A stretch of 64,000 nt of DNA from B1SED10-74M sp964458455. Its GTDB lineage: Bacteria > Bacillota > Dethiobacteria > DTU022. Below are positions 52,702 to 62,192 of the stretch, one piece after another. The notes below the pieces were generated by a model that saw only the letters and a program-made list of their open reading frames with translations, was not told the origin of the DNA and ran no database searches. The DNA lies in the NCBI GenBank assembly GCA_964458455.1, contig CAYWIY010000001.1, positions 4,024 through 68,023 of the forward strand, given 5' to 3'. Position 1 is the stretch's first letter. The number at the start of each line of letters is the position of its first letter. Both the position numbers and the translations under genes were made by a program.

Positions 52702-53824
52702 TTATTTCTTTAACGGCACTTTACCCATGGCTTTCCAGCGCAAGTAAGCATCTATGAAAGGATCGAGCATACCGTTCATCACAGCATCCACCTGCCCTAT
52801 TTCGACCCCGGTGCGATGATCTTTGACCAGGGTGAACGGGTGAAAAGTATAGGTCCTGATCTGGCTACCCCAGGCTATCTCCCTCTGCTGCCCTCTTTCA
52901 GCGTCTATCTCTTCCTCCTGTTCCCGGCGGCTTATCTCAGCCAATTTTGCCTGGAGGACTCGCATAGCGCTGTTGCGGTTGCTATGCTGGGAACGGTCAT
53001 TCTGGCAGGTCACCACCAGGCCGGTAGGGAGATGGGTGATCCGGACCGCTGAATCAGTCTTGTTTACGTGCTGTCCCCCGGCTCCACTGGCCCTGAAGGT
53101 GTCGATCTTCAAATCGTCGTAGTTGATTTCATACTCTTCCTCTTCCACCTCAGGGACAACGTCAACTGAAGCAAAAGAGGTATGCCGCCGCTTGGAGGTA
53201 TCGTAGGGCGAAATACGGATCAGCCTGTGGACGCCTTTTTCAGCTTGCAAATAACCGTAAGCGGCATAGCCGCGGACGATAAAGGTCGCGCTCTTGATCC
53301 CGGCTTCATCATCGCTGAGCAGATCAACCAGCTCGACCTCATATCCTTGCTGTTCGCACCACCGGTTGTACATGCGCAGCAGCATTTCCGCCCAGTCTTG
53401 CGACTCAAGTCCTCCAGCACCGGGGTGAAGCGATATAATTGCATCATTAAAATCATACTTCCCATTAAGCAGAGTTTCCAGTTCAAGACGATCCAGCCTG
53501 TCTTTGATCTCTTTTAGTAAACTTTCAGCTTCTTTCTTCGCTTCTTGGTCATCTTCCTGTCCTTCACCGGCCAGCTCCAGGTATACCTCTGTCTCTTCTA
53601 TTAATTTTTCCAACTCCTGCAGGGGGCGGATTTTTTCCCGCAGTTCGCCCTGCTGCTTCATAAATTCCTGGGCCCTGGTGCTGTCGTCCCAAAAACCGGG
53701 TTCGCTGGCTTTCGCCTCCGACTCTTTAAGCTGTTTTAAGCTGGCATCATATTCAAAGAGAAGCCCTCATTTCCTCAAACCGCTTCTTTTGAAGGGCCAG
53801 TTCTTCAAGCTGCTCTTTCAGCAT
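52702..53824 (-). CDS. prfB: Peptide chain release factor 2 with programmed +1 frameshift
   Basis: RF2 terminates translation at UGA and UAA. The gene starts at ATG 53824, and after 23 codons a TGA (53755-53753) stops the first frame; a +1 shift at CTT-TGA continues into 350 codons of the second frame, which gives the 373-residue protein. The site AGGGCTTCTCTTTGA has AGGG at the same distance from CTT as the canonical site AGGGGGTATCTTTGA, so shifting is autoregulated by RF2 in the known way. The second frame holds the codon-reading loop with SPYDT-type element (about 205-215) and the catalytic GGQ in ASGAGGQHVNKTDSAV (about 245-260). secA ends 32 nt upstream; they may be a unit. Confidence 0.96.
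53753..53767 (-). promoter_or_regulatory. RF2 programmed frameshift site
   Basis: Minus-strand AGGGCTTCTCTTTGA: an internal Shine-Dalgarno-like AGGG, CTT slip codon and in-frame TGA. When RF2 is scarce the ribosome slips +1. The anti-SD match is shorter than the classical AGGGGG, so shifting may be weaker or helped by the preceding GAGGAAATG. Confidence 0.9.
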
Positions 53825-53856
53825 CCTATCACCACTTTCAGGTTTAAAAACCCTAT

Positions 53857-56800
53857 TTATTCTGCCCCGCAGCACTTTTTATATTTTTTGCCGCTGCCGC
53901 AGGGACACGGGGCATTGCGCCCCACTTTTTCAACAGAAACCGGTTCCTGCTTGGCCGGTTTTTCCGGCGCAGAACCGCCGGATCCAGTCCCCGCAGCAGA
54001 AGCCCGGCCTCCTCCCACTGCAGCCATCCTCTGCCTTTGCCCCCTGAGATCGGTAGCCACGGCTTCCCGCTTGGGAGCCGCCGTTACCCTTACCTGGTAA
54101 ACGGCGCGGACGACATCATTTTGAACCTGGCAGATCATATCCTCAAACATTTCCGCGCTCTGCATCCGGTACTCTATCAGCGGATTTCTCTGTCCAAAAG
54201 CCTGGGTATGGATATCCCGCCGCAGGTCATGCATGACGTCGATAAAATACATCCAGTGGCGGTCAACCGTGCGCAGGAGGACCACCCTTTCTACTTCGCG
54301 CATGATCTCCGGGGTCAGTTCCTGCTCTCTTTCTTCATAGAAGGCATACGCTTCATCCCGCAGCAGTTTTTTTACATCTTCCTTTTCCTGGTCAATCAGG
54401 TTCTCCAGGGGAATATAGCCTTTTCGAGCAAAAATGTCTTCCGTCCGCTCAAGTAAAGCCCTGGCATCTTCGTCTTCCAGGAACCCTTTTTCCGCCGTAT
54501 ATTCTTCCACCATGCGCTCAATAATTTCATCGACCATGTCCAGGATCGGCTGCCGCATATCTTCGCCTTCCAGGACCCGGCGGCGCTGGCTGTAGATAAC
54601 TTCTCGCTGCTGGTTAAGAACGTCATCATAGTCGAGCAGGTTTCGCCTGATTTCGAAGTTCCTCGATTCAACTTTTTTCTGGGCATTCTCGATACCGCGA
54701 CTAACCAGGGAGTGATCGATGGGCACATCTTCTTCAACCCCGAAACGTTCCATCAAGTTGGCAATATTTTCACCGCCAAAGAGGCGCATCAGGTCATCCT
54801 CGAGCGAAACAAAAAACTGGGAAGAACCGGGATCGCCCTGGCGTCCTGCACGGCCACGAAGCTGGTTGTCGATACGGCGGCTTTCATGCCGCTCCGTTCC
54901 CAGGACATGAAGCCCCCCGGCGGCCACGACTTCTTCCCTCTGCTTCCAGCTTTCTTTTTCCGCTTCTTCCATCAATTTGGCCTGCCGCTCATCCCAGCGT
55001 TTTTGCTGCTCATCGTCCAGGTCCGGGTAGTCGGCGCCAAATTCCTTGATCAGTTGTTCCTTGACCAAATATTCCGGGTTGCCACCGAGGATAATGTCGG
55101 TCCCCCTGCCGGCCATGTTGGTCGATATAGTCACTGCGCCTTTACGGCCGGCCTGGGCAATAATATAAGCTTCCCGGGTATGGTTAACCGCGTTTAAGAC
55201 TTCATGGGGAACGCCCTCTTTTTTAAGCATTTTGCTGAGCATTTCTGATTTATCCACCGAGATGGTCCCCACCAGGACAGGCTGGCCCCGGCGCTGGCAT
55301 TCCTTGATCTCTTCCACTACCGCATTAAACTTGGCCGTCTCGGTCTTGTAAATCAAATCGGACCATTCTTCGCGGATCAGGGGCTTGTTGGTAGGTATGA
55401 TCACGACATCCATACCGTAAATTTTTTGGAATTCTTCTTCTTCCGTGGCCGCAGTCCCGGTCATGCCGGATATTTTGTCGTACATCCGGAAATAGTTCTG
55501 GAAAGTAATCGAAGCCACGGTCCGGGTAGCCGCCTGGACCTCTACCCCTTCCTTGGCCTCAATGGCCTGGTGCAGGCCGTCTGAATAGCGGCGGCCGGGC
55601 ATAAGGCGGCCGGTGAATTCATCAACGATAACCACCTTGCCATCCTGGACAACATAATCGACATCTTTTTCAAATAAAGAATAGGCCTTGATCAGCTGGT
55701 CGAAATAGTGGCGGTGCTGCCCGGCTTCTTCTATTTCTTCAGCAGATTCAACCTCAGTATCTTCCTGTTCGTCATGGTCATCATCAAGATAATCTTTGTC
55801 TTCTTCTTCTGCCCTGGCTTTACCCAGGCGCAGGATATTGTTCAGCTCGGGATTAACCCTTTCCAGCTCCCGGTAGCCTTTATCTTTAATATCAGCCAGC
55901 CTGGTGGTTTCATCGATGATATAATAAAGCTCTTCATCGAGGTGGGGGAGTCTTTTTTCAGTCATCAGGCGGTGCTTGGTCCGCTCCACCAGTTTTTCCA
56001 CACCGGGCTCTTTCAGCATTTTCATCAGCTTCTTGTTTTTGGGAGAACCGCGCCTGGCCAGGAGCAATTTTTCACCGGCTTCTTCTTCATTGCCGGAATC
56101 AAGGTCTTTTCGGGCTTCATTCAGAAGGTCATTGATCAGCTTGCCTTGCCGGCGGATTAAGTGTTCTACTTCGCTTTTCCAGCGACCGTAATCCTCCTTG
56201 CTTTCAACCCTGCTGCTGATGATCAGGGGAGTCCGGGCTTCATCAATGAGGATGCTGTCCACTTCGTCAATTATGGCATAATGATGACCGCGCTGGACCA
56301 TCTGGTCCTTGTAAAGCACCATGTTGTCGCGCAGGTAATCAAATCCCAGCTCGTTATTGGTGGCATAAACTATATCGGCCAGGTATGCGTTGCGGCGATC
56401 TTCCTGTTCCAGGCCCTGCACTACCAGGTCTACCGAAAGACCCAGCATTTCATATACCGGTCCCATCCAGTTCCTATCTCTCCGGGCCAGGTAGTCGTTA
56501 ACAGTTACAATATGGACACCTTCCCCGGTAAGGGCATTAAGGTAAGCCGGCAGGGTAGCTACAAGCGTTTTCCCTTCACCGGTCTTCATTTCGGCTATAC
56601 GGCCCTGGTGCAGAACAACAGCTCCCATAACCTGAACGTCAAATGGGCGCATGCCGGTTTGCCGCTGTGCCGCTTCCCGGGCCAAAGCAAACGCTTCAGG
56701 AAGAATATCGTCTTCACTTTCCCCTTTCTGCAGCCGTTCCCTTAAATATTCTGTCTGCTCGGGAAACTGCTCATCGGGAAGCGAAGAAGCCCATTGTTCC

Positions 56801-56889
56801 AGGGCATTGACCTGATCTACGTATTTTTGTAAGCGGCGCACCTCTTTTTCATTTGGATCGCCGAATATTTTCTTAAAAAAAGCAGCCAT
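53857..56889 (-). CDS. secA: Preprotein translocase ATPase SecA
   Basis: SecA (1010 residues) drives protein export through SecYEG. It has NBD1 with Walker A MKTGEGKTLVA (about residues 99-109), DEVDSILIDEARTPLI (about 208-223), the preprotein cross-linking region, the second nucleotide fold with MAGRGTDI (about 640) and the helical wing/scaffold, ending in a SEC-C zinc motif APCPCGSGKKYKKCCG (about 992-1007). It is about 150 residues longer than Bacillus SecA because of an insertion at about 240-405 (ending in the acidic EEEDKDYLDDDHDEQEDTEVE). Such an insertion in the cross-linking domain resembles that of Bacteroidetes-type SecA. It follows an unknown gene by 250 nt and precedes prfB by 32 nt. 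Confidence 0.98.
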   Translation of the reverse strand: MAAFFKKIFGDPNEKEVRRLQKYVDQVNALEQWASSLPDEQFPEQTEYLRERLQKGESEDDILPEAFALAREAAQRQTGMRPFDVQVMGAVVLHQGRIAEMKTGEGKTLVATLPAYLNALTGEGVHIVTVNDYLARRDRNWMGPVYEMLGLSVDLVVQGLEQEDRRNAYLADIVYATNNELGFDYLRDNMVLYKDQMVQRGHHYAIIDEVDSILIDEARTPLIISSRVESKEDYGRWKSEVEHLIRRQGKLINDLLNEARKDLDSGNEEEAGEKLLLARRGSPKNKKLMKMLKEPGVEKLVERTKHRLMTEKRLPHLDEELYYIIDETTRLADIKDKGYRELERVNPELNNILRLGKARAEEEDKDYLDDDHDEQEDTEVESAEEIEEAGQHRHYFDQLIKAYSLFEKDVDYVVQDGKVVIVDEFTGRLMPGRRYSDGLHQAIEAKEGVEVQAATRTVASITFQNYFRMYDKISGMTGTAATEEEEFQKIYGMDVVIIPTNKPLIREEWSDLIYKTETAKFNAVVEEIKECQRRGQPVLVGTISVDKSEMLSKMLKKEGVPHEVLNAVNHTREAYIIAQAGRKGAVTISTNMAGRGTDIILGGNPEYLVKEQLIKEFGADYPDLDDEQQKRWDERQAKLMEEAEKESWKQREEVVAAGGLHVLGTERHESRRIDNQLRGRAGRQGDPGSSQFFVSLEDDLMRLFGGENIANLMERFGVEEDVPIDHSLVSRGIENAQKKVESRNFEIRRNLLDYDDVLNQQREVIYSQRRRVLEGEDMRQPILDMVDEIIERMVEEYTAEKGFLEDEDARALLERTEDIFARKGYIPLENLIDQEKEDVKKLLRDEAYAFYEEREQELTPEIMREVERVVLLRTVDRHWMYFIDVMHDLRRDIHTQAFGQRNPLIEYRMQSAEMFEDMICQVQNDVVRAVYQVRVTAAPKREAVATDLRGQRQRMAAVGGGRASAAGTGSGGSAPEKPAKQEPVSVEKVGRNAPCPCGSGKKYKKCCGAE

Positions 56890-57139
56890 GTTTGAGCTCT
56901 ATAATCTCCTTTATCTTTATAATAATTAAACGCATAACGCCTGCTCCCTGAATACCCTTGCCGGCAGCAAAAAGTTGCTTCCTGCAAGCTGCAGGCAAAT
57001 ACAGCGCCCGGCCAGGCAGGTGCAGCCTGGAATAATTCCGGTGAATGCGCCATTTATTTATGCTACCTAATTTTATCACATGCTGAACCAAAGCAACAAG
57101 ATTCATGAGGTTTAAGAAGCAAAGCCGGCCGCTTCAGGA

Positions 57140-58255
57140 TCAATCACTGCCCGGGGCCAGTTCACAGATCAGGGCCCACAAGCTCCCGGATACCAGGGAG
57201 TGCCCTCCCAGGATGATCGGAATGGGGCACTCCCCGGCCAGCCTGGTAAATTCACTCAGCCAGGGATGCTCTATTTCCTGCCATAAGCCCAGGTCGGATA
57301 AAAACCGTTCCCGGTCGGAGAATTCATACTTGTAATGGTACATCAGCACCCTGCTGTCGATAAAAGCACAGCGGGCCACCCGTGGAAGGTAATCAAACAA
57401 ATTTTCCAACCCGGCATGGTCGAGAAGGAGTCCGAGCAGGGAGATTACCTCCTTGGACTCAATGCGTCCCAAAGATTTCATGCCCCGTTCCTCGGAAAAA
57501 ACCCGCAGACGAAGTTTCAACAGGGCATTAAGGCGCTCAATCACCGGGGCCCCCACCCTGCCGATCAAGGCTACATCTTCATACTCGTCTTTTAGAACTG
57601 CTTTTGCCGCCGCCAGCTTGCTGCCATCCAGCCCCAGGCTGTCCAGGGCTTGCCTGGTGCGCGGGCCGGCAAAAGGCCCTTCACCAAGGACCAGCAGATC
57701 GGCCGGGGTATCGATATCGAACAGCAGGCCCAGGGTGTGGGGCATGAGCTCCATCTCCAGCCCCAGCTGATCACGCAGGGTCATGGCCAGGCTGTTATCC
57801 TTAGCCGGCAGTTCGGCGCTGCCAAAATTTTCGGGTACCGTAAAAGCGATCATGTCAACCGACTGGGTATTGTTGGTATAAACAAACTGCTCTCGATCGA
57901 GCAGTTTGCGGCAGATCATATTCAGTTCTGTCACTGTTACCAGGGGGCATCCCGCACCGTTCAGGCAAAAAACCTTTTCCAGCCCGTGCTGCTTTACCGC
58001 TGCCTGTAATTCCCGGCCATAGTGAAATTGATCTGTGGCCGTAAAATTAAGCAGGACTCTTGCTCCCAGTTCTTCGGCAGACTCCACCAGTTCCGGCCGG
58101 TTGGTATGCAGGTAGACCTCTTCCAGGAGGGGAACCTGTTGCATTTTTTCCAGGTTGTCAAGCAGCGCTGCCTGGCGAACCTGAACCATCATTTCTTCAA
58201 CCCGGCTTTGCGGCCGGGAACCTTCAAAAATTACTGCGCTTACTTTCTTCTCCAT
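57140..58255 (-). CDS. Unrecognised protein, nucleotidyltransferase-like (GT-A fold) N-half
   Basis: A 371-residue protein I cannot assign. The N-terminal half (about residues 1-200) has the signs of a GT-A-fold nucleotidyltransferase such as MobA or CofC: AVIFEGSRPQSR, then VFCLNGAGCPLVTVTELN (about 95-112) in place of the usual metal Asp, and the later FDIDTPADLLVL (about 178-190), a common closing motif in that superfamily. The C-terminal half (about 205-371; SLGLDGSKLAAAKAV..., GGHSLVSGSLWALICEL) has no clear relative. No membrane segment or signal is seen. It lies between hpf and secA, a place where Clostridia often have an uncharacterised gene. Possible roles are nucleotide-activated metabolite synthesis or regulation; nothing is shown. 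ATG 58255 follows a leader of 70 nt from hpf. Confidence 0.6.
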   Translation of the reverse strand: MEKKVSAVIFEGSRPQSRVEEMMVQVRQAALLDNLEKMQQVPLLEEVYLHTNRPELVESAEELGARVLLNFTATDQFHYGRELQAAVKQHGLEKVFCLNGAGCPLVTVTELNMICRKLLDREQFVYTNNTQSVDMIAFTVPENFGSAELPAKDNSLAMTLRDQLGLEMELMPHTLGLLFDIDTPADLLVLGEGPFAGPRTRQALDSLGLDGSKLAAAKAVLKDEYEDVALIGRVGAPVIERLNALLKLRLRVFSEERGMKSLGRIESKEVISLLGLLLDHAGLENLFDYLPRVARCAFIDSRVLMYHYKYEFSDRERFLSDLGLWQEIEHPWLSEFTRLAGECPIPIILGGHSLVSGSLWALICELAPGSD

Positions 58256-58325
58256 AGTTCTGAACCTCTTCCCGGGGCAGGCCAGGTAACCGGGAGGCCT
58301 GCCTTACCGGACAAAACCAGATCAT

Positions 58326-58865
58326 TTATTCAGGTTCAATCAGCCCGTAATTACCGTCTTTACGGCGATAGACAACATTAGTGGCATCAGTTTCGGCATT
58401 GGCAAAGACGAAAAAGTTATGACCCAGTAAATCCATCTGCAGAATCGCTTCTTCTACAGTCATAGGCTTTAGAGGAAACCGCTTGGTCCTTACTACCTGG
58501 GGCCTGTCTTCTTCTTCAGCCTCCTCAGCTTCAATAGCCGCCTGCTGCTCATTCAAATTTTTAACACCCTGCTGCCGTTTCTGCTTGTGCATGCGGGTTT
58601 TATATTTTTTAATTTGCCGTTCCAGCTTATCAACAACCTGATCTATTGAAGCATACATATCCCCGGTTGATTCTTCGCCGCGCAGGATCATGCCATTCAG
58701 GTTGACGGTTACTTCTACAATATGTTCTTCGCGAATAATGCTCATTACGACCTGGACGTCGGCATTCGTGTCAAAATGCTTGTCCAGCTTGCCCAATTTC
58801 TTATTGGCATAGTCGACCAGTGAAGGGGTAGCATCGATGTTTTTTCCGCGAACATTTATTTTCAT
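58326..58865 (-). CDS. hpf: Long-form ribosome hibernation promoting factor
   Basis: HPF binds the small ribosomal subunit in stationary phase and, in the long form, dimerises ribosomes to 100S particles. The 179-residue protein has an N-terminal S30AE domain (about 1-95, MKINVRGKNIDATPSLVDYANKKLGKL) and a C-terminal dimerisation domain (about 125-175, RTKRFPLKPMTVEEAILQMDLLGHNFFVF), joined by a Glu/Gln linker. ATG 58865 is chosen for GGAGG 9 nt upstream; the frame opens at 58874. The order hpf-unknown-secA-prfB is common in Clostridia. Confidence 0.96.
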   Translation of the reverse strand: MKINVRGKNIDATPSLVDYANKKLGKLDKHFDTNADVQVVMSIIREEHIVEVTVNLNGMILRGEESTGDMYASIDQVVDKLERQIKKYKTRMHKQKRQQGVKNLNEQQAAIEAEEAEEEDRPQVVRTKRFPLKPMTVEEAILQMDLLGHNFFVFANAETDATNVVYRRKDGNYGLIEPE

Positions 58866-58963
58866 TACGATCAACCTCCCATTTAATATAGAACTCTATA
58901 TTACTACATTAAGTATTCCCCAGTCCAGTAGAAAATCCTGCCTAAATAATTTGTTACCGCTAT

Positions 58964-58985
58964 CAGCCGTGCATTATTTTGGACA
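58964..58985. repeat. 22-nt dispersed element, copy 2
   Basis: CAGCCGTGC-A-TTATTTTGGACA lies downstream of comF and about 90 nt upstream of hpf. It matches the copy at 52665-52686 at 21 of 22 positions. On the minus strand it reads TGTCCAAAATAATGCACGGCTG. Confidence 0.6.
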
Positions 58986-59051
58986 GGTGACATTGCGCTA
59001 GAGCGGTTGCAATGGCCGGCGAAGCAAAGGTTGTAGCTGGTCAGCATATTA

Positions 59052-59918
59052 CTACCATTTGTCCAGGCCGCCGTAAAACCCGTTACTCTGCATAACCCTG
59101 GTATTGGGGTTATAAGCAAGAGCTGCACCGTAAACTATAGCCCCGGAAAGGCTCAGAATTGATGCCGCTTCTTTCATAGTCGAGCCGGTGGAATAAACAT
59201 CATCAACCAGCAGCACCTTTGTCCCGGAGTAATCACCCTGCAGGCACCTGAAAGCCCCGCGAACATTTTCATGCCTTTCCCGGCGAGAAATTGAAGTCTG
59301 GGAACGGGTCTGCTTTTCTTTAATCAGCAGCTTGCGGAAGGGGATTTTGAGTGAACGGGCAGTGTGGCGCGCCAGGAGGGCGGCCTGGTTATAACCCCTT
59401 TCTTTTTCCCGCACAGGATGAAGGGGAACAGGCACAACCAGCCCGGGGTTGCAGTAATCATGGTCGATGATTTCTCCGGCCAACCAGGTCGCCAGGGGAG
59501 CAATAACCGCCTTCCGGTTCTTGTACTTTAGATCGTGCACCAGGCGCCGCCAGCGTGAATCGTAAAGGGCAATCACAAACAGGCCGCGCAGGGGCATTTC
59601 TTCCACCGGGCAAAAACAGGGCGCTTTTCCCCGAAAAACACCCTCACACCAGGGACAGATCCTGCCGCCGGGTTTATAAAACTGCAGGCAGGCAGTGCAA
59701 AGAGGCCGCCGGTTTGGGGCGGGCAGCACCTCCCTGCAGAACAAGCACCGCCGGGGAAAGAGGTAACTGGCAGCTATGTCAAGCAGGCCCGGTGGTGAAT
59801 CGCAAGCGCGAGAAGGACCACCTGGCACACAGTATTTCCCGGCACTATCATTGCCGGTTTTTTTACTCCCTGCCCTGGTGGAAGGCTTTTCCCCCGGGTT
59901 AATACCCCGGCCGGGCAT
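59052..59918 (-). CDS. ComF-family phosphoribosyltransferase-fold protein
   Basis: A 288-residue ComF-type protein. ComF helps in uptake of DNA by competent cells. It has a Cys-rich zinc-type N-terminus (CLFCREVLP ... LCTACLQFY ... CPWCEG, about 55-100) and the phosphoribosyltransferase motif VLLVDDVYSTGSTM (about 237-250) with the DD pair. A basic, Gly/Pro-rich extension of about 45 residues precedes the domain. ATG 59918 overlaps the recD2 stop by one base (TGATG), so it is translationally coupled to recD2; TTG 59921 is an alternative. In this context both may serve recombination or uptake, but other competence genes are not present in the window. Confidence 0.92.
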   Translation of the reverse strand: MPGRGINPGEKPSTRAGSKKTGNDSAGKYCVPGGPSRACDSPPGLLDIAASYLFPRRCLFCREVLPAPNRRPLCTACLQFYKPGGRICPWCEGVFRGKAPCFCPVEEMPLRGLFVIALYDSRWRRLVHDLKYKNRKAVIAPLATWLAGEIIDHDYCNPGLVVPVPLHPVREKERGYNQAALLARHTARSLKIPFRKLLIKEKQTRSQTSISRRERHENVRGAFRCLQGDYSGTKVLLVDDVYSTGSTMKEAASILSLSGAIVYGAALAYNPNTRVMQSNGFYGGLDKW

Positions 59919-62131
59919 CAATCGAGTTCCTCCATTTTAAGGCGCCCGTCTAAAAAGGTGTACCTGTCTTCAGCCCTGGTATTGCGGACTGCAATGGCCA
60001 GGGCCTTTTTGCTTCCAACCAGCACAGCCAGCTTTTTGGCCCTGGTAATCCCGGTATAAAGCAGGTTTCTCTGCAGAAGCATGTAATGCTGGGTTAATAC
60101 AGGCATAATGATAACCGGGTATTCACTGCCCTGGCTTTTGTGGACTGAAACGGCATAGGATAGGACCAGTTCATCAAGTTCAGTAAAATCATAAACCACC
60201 GGCCTGTCCATGAGCACATCACGGAAGGTGACAACCAGTTCAGCCGTTTCCCGGTCGATAGCTGTAACCAGCCCGATGTCACCGTTAAAAACTTCTTTCT
60301 GGTAATTGTTGCGGATCTGCATGACCTTATCCCCCAGGCGAAAAACATTACCCCGGGAAGCGGTTTCGATTTTATCCCGTCCAGGGGGGTTCAAGGCCTG
60401 CTGCAGCAAAATATTAAGCCGGTCCACCCCGGCCGCTGTTTTACGCATTGGGGTGAGGACCTGCAGGTCAAGGAGAGGATCGTAAGGGCCGTAGTTGGGC
60501 AGCCTTTCCCGGCACAGCTGCACGACCAGTTCTGCAGATTGCTCTGGATCTTCTTCATGCATGAAAAAGAAATCTTTTCTCTTCACGTTCAGGTAAGGCA
60601 TCTCACCCTGGTTGACCCGGTGGGCATTTAAGACAATCATGCTTTCCCGGGCCTGGCGGAATATGTAACCGAGGCGAAAACACTGGAGCTCACCGGAACC
60701 AATCAGGTCACGCAGAACATTGCCAGCACCTACTGCCGGAAGCTGATCGACATCACCAACCATGATCAAGCGGCAGCCGGAAGGCAGCGCTTTAAGCAGG
60801 TTATGCATCAGCAACAGGTCAACCATGGAAGCCTCATCAATAATTACAACCCGGGCATCAACAGGATTATCCTCGTTACGTTTAAAAGTAAATCCTTCTC
60901 CTTCGACAAAACTGTATTCCAGGAGGCGGTGAATGGTGAAAGCTTCCTGGCCGGTAGCTTCGGTCACTCTTTTTGCGGCCCGGCCTGTAGGGGCTGCCAA
61001 TAGCACTTTCTGCCTGAGCAGTTTGAAGGTGGAAAGTAAAGCCTTGATCGTGGTAGTTTTCCCGGTCCCGGGGCCGCCGGTAACAATCAGAACCCCGTTA
61101 TGCAAGGCTTCATCGAGAACTTGCAGCTGTTCCTCGGTTAAATGGGGATAATCATGCTTAACAGATCCCAGGGCCTGGCTCGTTTCAATGGGAGTATAAG
61201 GTTGAGCAAGCTTACTTAAACGGAGGAGCAGGCGAGCAGAATTTTTTTCAGCATAATAAAATGGAGCGTAATAAACAGCTTCCGTATCTGCAAGCTGTTC
61301 GCAAAACAATCTTTTTTGTTTGACCATCTCCCGGAGCTGCCGGTCCAGGTAAGGTTCGCCAATGTTTTCATCAGCGCCGTCAAGCAGTTCTTTGACTCGT
61401 TCAAACAAAACTTCACGGGGCAGGTAAACATGACCCTGCTCGGCAGCCCGGCTGAGGGTGTAAGCAATAGAAGCCTGGATCCTTTCCGGCGCATCTTTCG
61501 GCAAACCCAGCTTGAGGGCAATTTTATCCGCTGTTTTAAAACCGACCCCAAATATGTCATCAGCCATGCGGTAGGGATTTTCCTTGACCTGCCGGATGGT
61601 GTCAGAACCGTAGCGGCGATAAAGCCGCATCGCCTGGCTGACACCGATCCCGTAGCCCTGCAGAAAAACCAGCACATTTTGAACGTCTTTGTACTGCCGG
61701 TAACTCTTCAAGATGTCGGCAGCCTTCCTGGCCCCGATACCTTCGACTTCCTGCAGCCGGCCCGGTTCATATTCCATAATATCCAGGGTGTCCAGGCCGA
61801 AATGATCGACTATCTTGTCAGCGGTAACCGGCCCGATCCCTTTGATCAAGCCTGAAGAAAGGTAGCGTTTGAGGCCTTCCTCGGTAGCCGGCAGCAACCG
61901 CTCCCATTGATCTACTGCCAGCTGGCGCCCATAACGGGGGTGCACCTGCCACTGGCCCTTTATGAGCAGGTTTTCTCCTTCCTGCATAGGTGGGAAATTG
62001 CCCACAATAGTAACAGTTTTGCTGTCACGGCAGCGCAGAACACCTACCAGGTAGGAGCTCTCATCACTGTAAAACCTGATCTTTTCCAGGGTTCCTTCAA
62101 TTCGCTCCAGGAAAACGCCCTCCTGCATCAT
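59918..62131 (-). CDS. recD2: SF1 helicase RecD2
   Basis: A 737-residue RecD2-type helicase, found in bacteria without a RecBCD complex, with 5'-3' unwinding and a role in replication fork and mismatch handling. Features: an N-terminal OB-like and HhH region (about 1-180; GLIKGIGPVTADKIVDHFG and GIGARKAADI), Walker A VTGGPGTGKTTTIKAL (about 350-365), IIDEASMVD (about 430), and the C-terminal helicase motifs SYAVSVHKSQGSEYPVII (about 655-672) and TGITRAKKL (about 695). ATG 62131 or the next ATG 62128 is the start; no strong ribosome site. It is upstream of and coupled with comF. The spacer before it contains two strong hairpins. Confidence 0.97.
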   Translation of the reverse strand: MMQEGVFLERIEGTLEKIRFYSDESSYLVGVLRCRDSKTVTIVGNFPPMQEGENLLIKGQWQVHPRYGRQLAVDQWERLLPATEEGLKRYLSSGLIKGIGPVTADKIVDHFGLDTLDIMEYEPGRLQEVEGIGARKAADILKSYRQYKDVQNVLVFLQGYGIGVSQAMRLYRRYGSDTIRQVKENPYRMADDIFGVGFKTADKIALKLGLPKDAPERIQASIAYTLSRAAEQGHVYLPREVLFERVKELLDGADENIGEPYLDRQLREMVKQKRLFCEQLADTEAVYYAPFYYAEKNSARLLLRLSKLAQPYTPIETSQALGSVKHDYPHLTEEQLQVLDEALHNGVLIVTGGPGTGKTTTIKALLSTFKLLRQKVLLAAPTGRAAKRVTEATGQEAFTIHRLLEYSFVEGEGFTFKRNEDNPVDARVVIIDEASMVDLLLMHNLLKALPSGCRLIMVGDVDQLPAVGAGNVLRDLIGSGELQCFRLGYIFRQARESMIVLNAHRVNQGEMPYLNVKRKDFFFMHEEDPEQSAELVVQLCRERLPNYGPYDPLLDLQVLTPMRKTAAGVDRLNILLQQALNPPGRDKIETASRGNVFRLGDKVMQIRNNYQKEVFNGDIGLVTAIDRETAELVVTFRDVLMDRPVVYDFTELDELVLSYAVSVHKSQGSEYPVIIMPVLTQHYMLLQRNLLYTGITRAKKLAVLVGSKKALAIAVRNTRAEDRYTFLDGRLKMEELD

Positions 62132-62155
62132 CGGTCCGTCATTATTTTCTCCACC

Positions 62156-62192
62156 ACACCTGCCCTCTCCCCATTGGGAAGAGGGCAGGTGT
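62156..62192. repeat. Strong hairpin upstream of recD2
   Basis: A 13-bp perfect inverted repeat, ACACCTGCCCTCT with its complement, and an 11-nt loop, lying 25 nt before recD2 and 98 nt after the metK stop on the minus strand. Neither strand has a clear U-tract, so it is not a typical terminator. A smaller hairpin TCTCCGCT/AGCGGAGA (62211-62237) precedes it on the minus strand. Confidence 0.7.

Noticed and set aside
53753..53755. The prfB TGA as a selenocysteine codon or a mutation
   Set aside because: RF2 has no Cys there, and the frame continues only after a +1 shift at CTT-TGA, the known programmed site.
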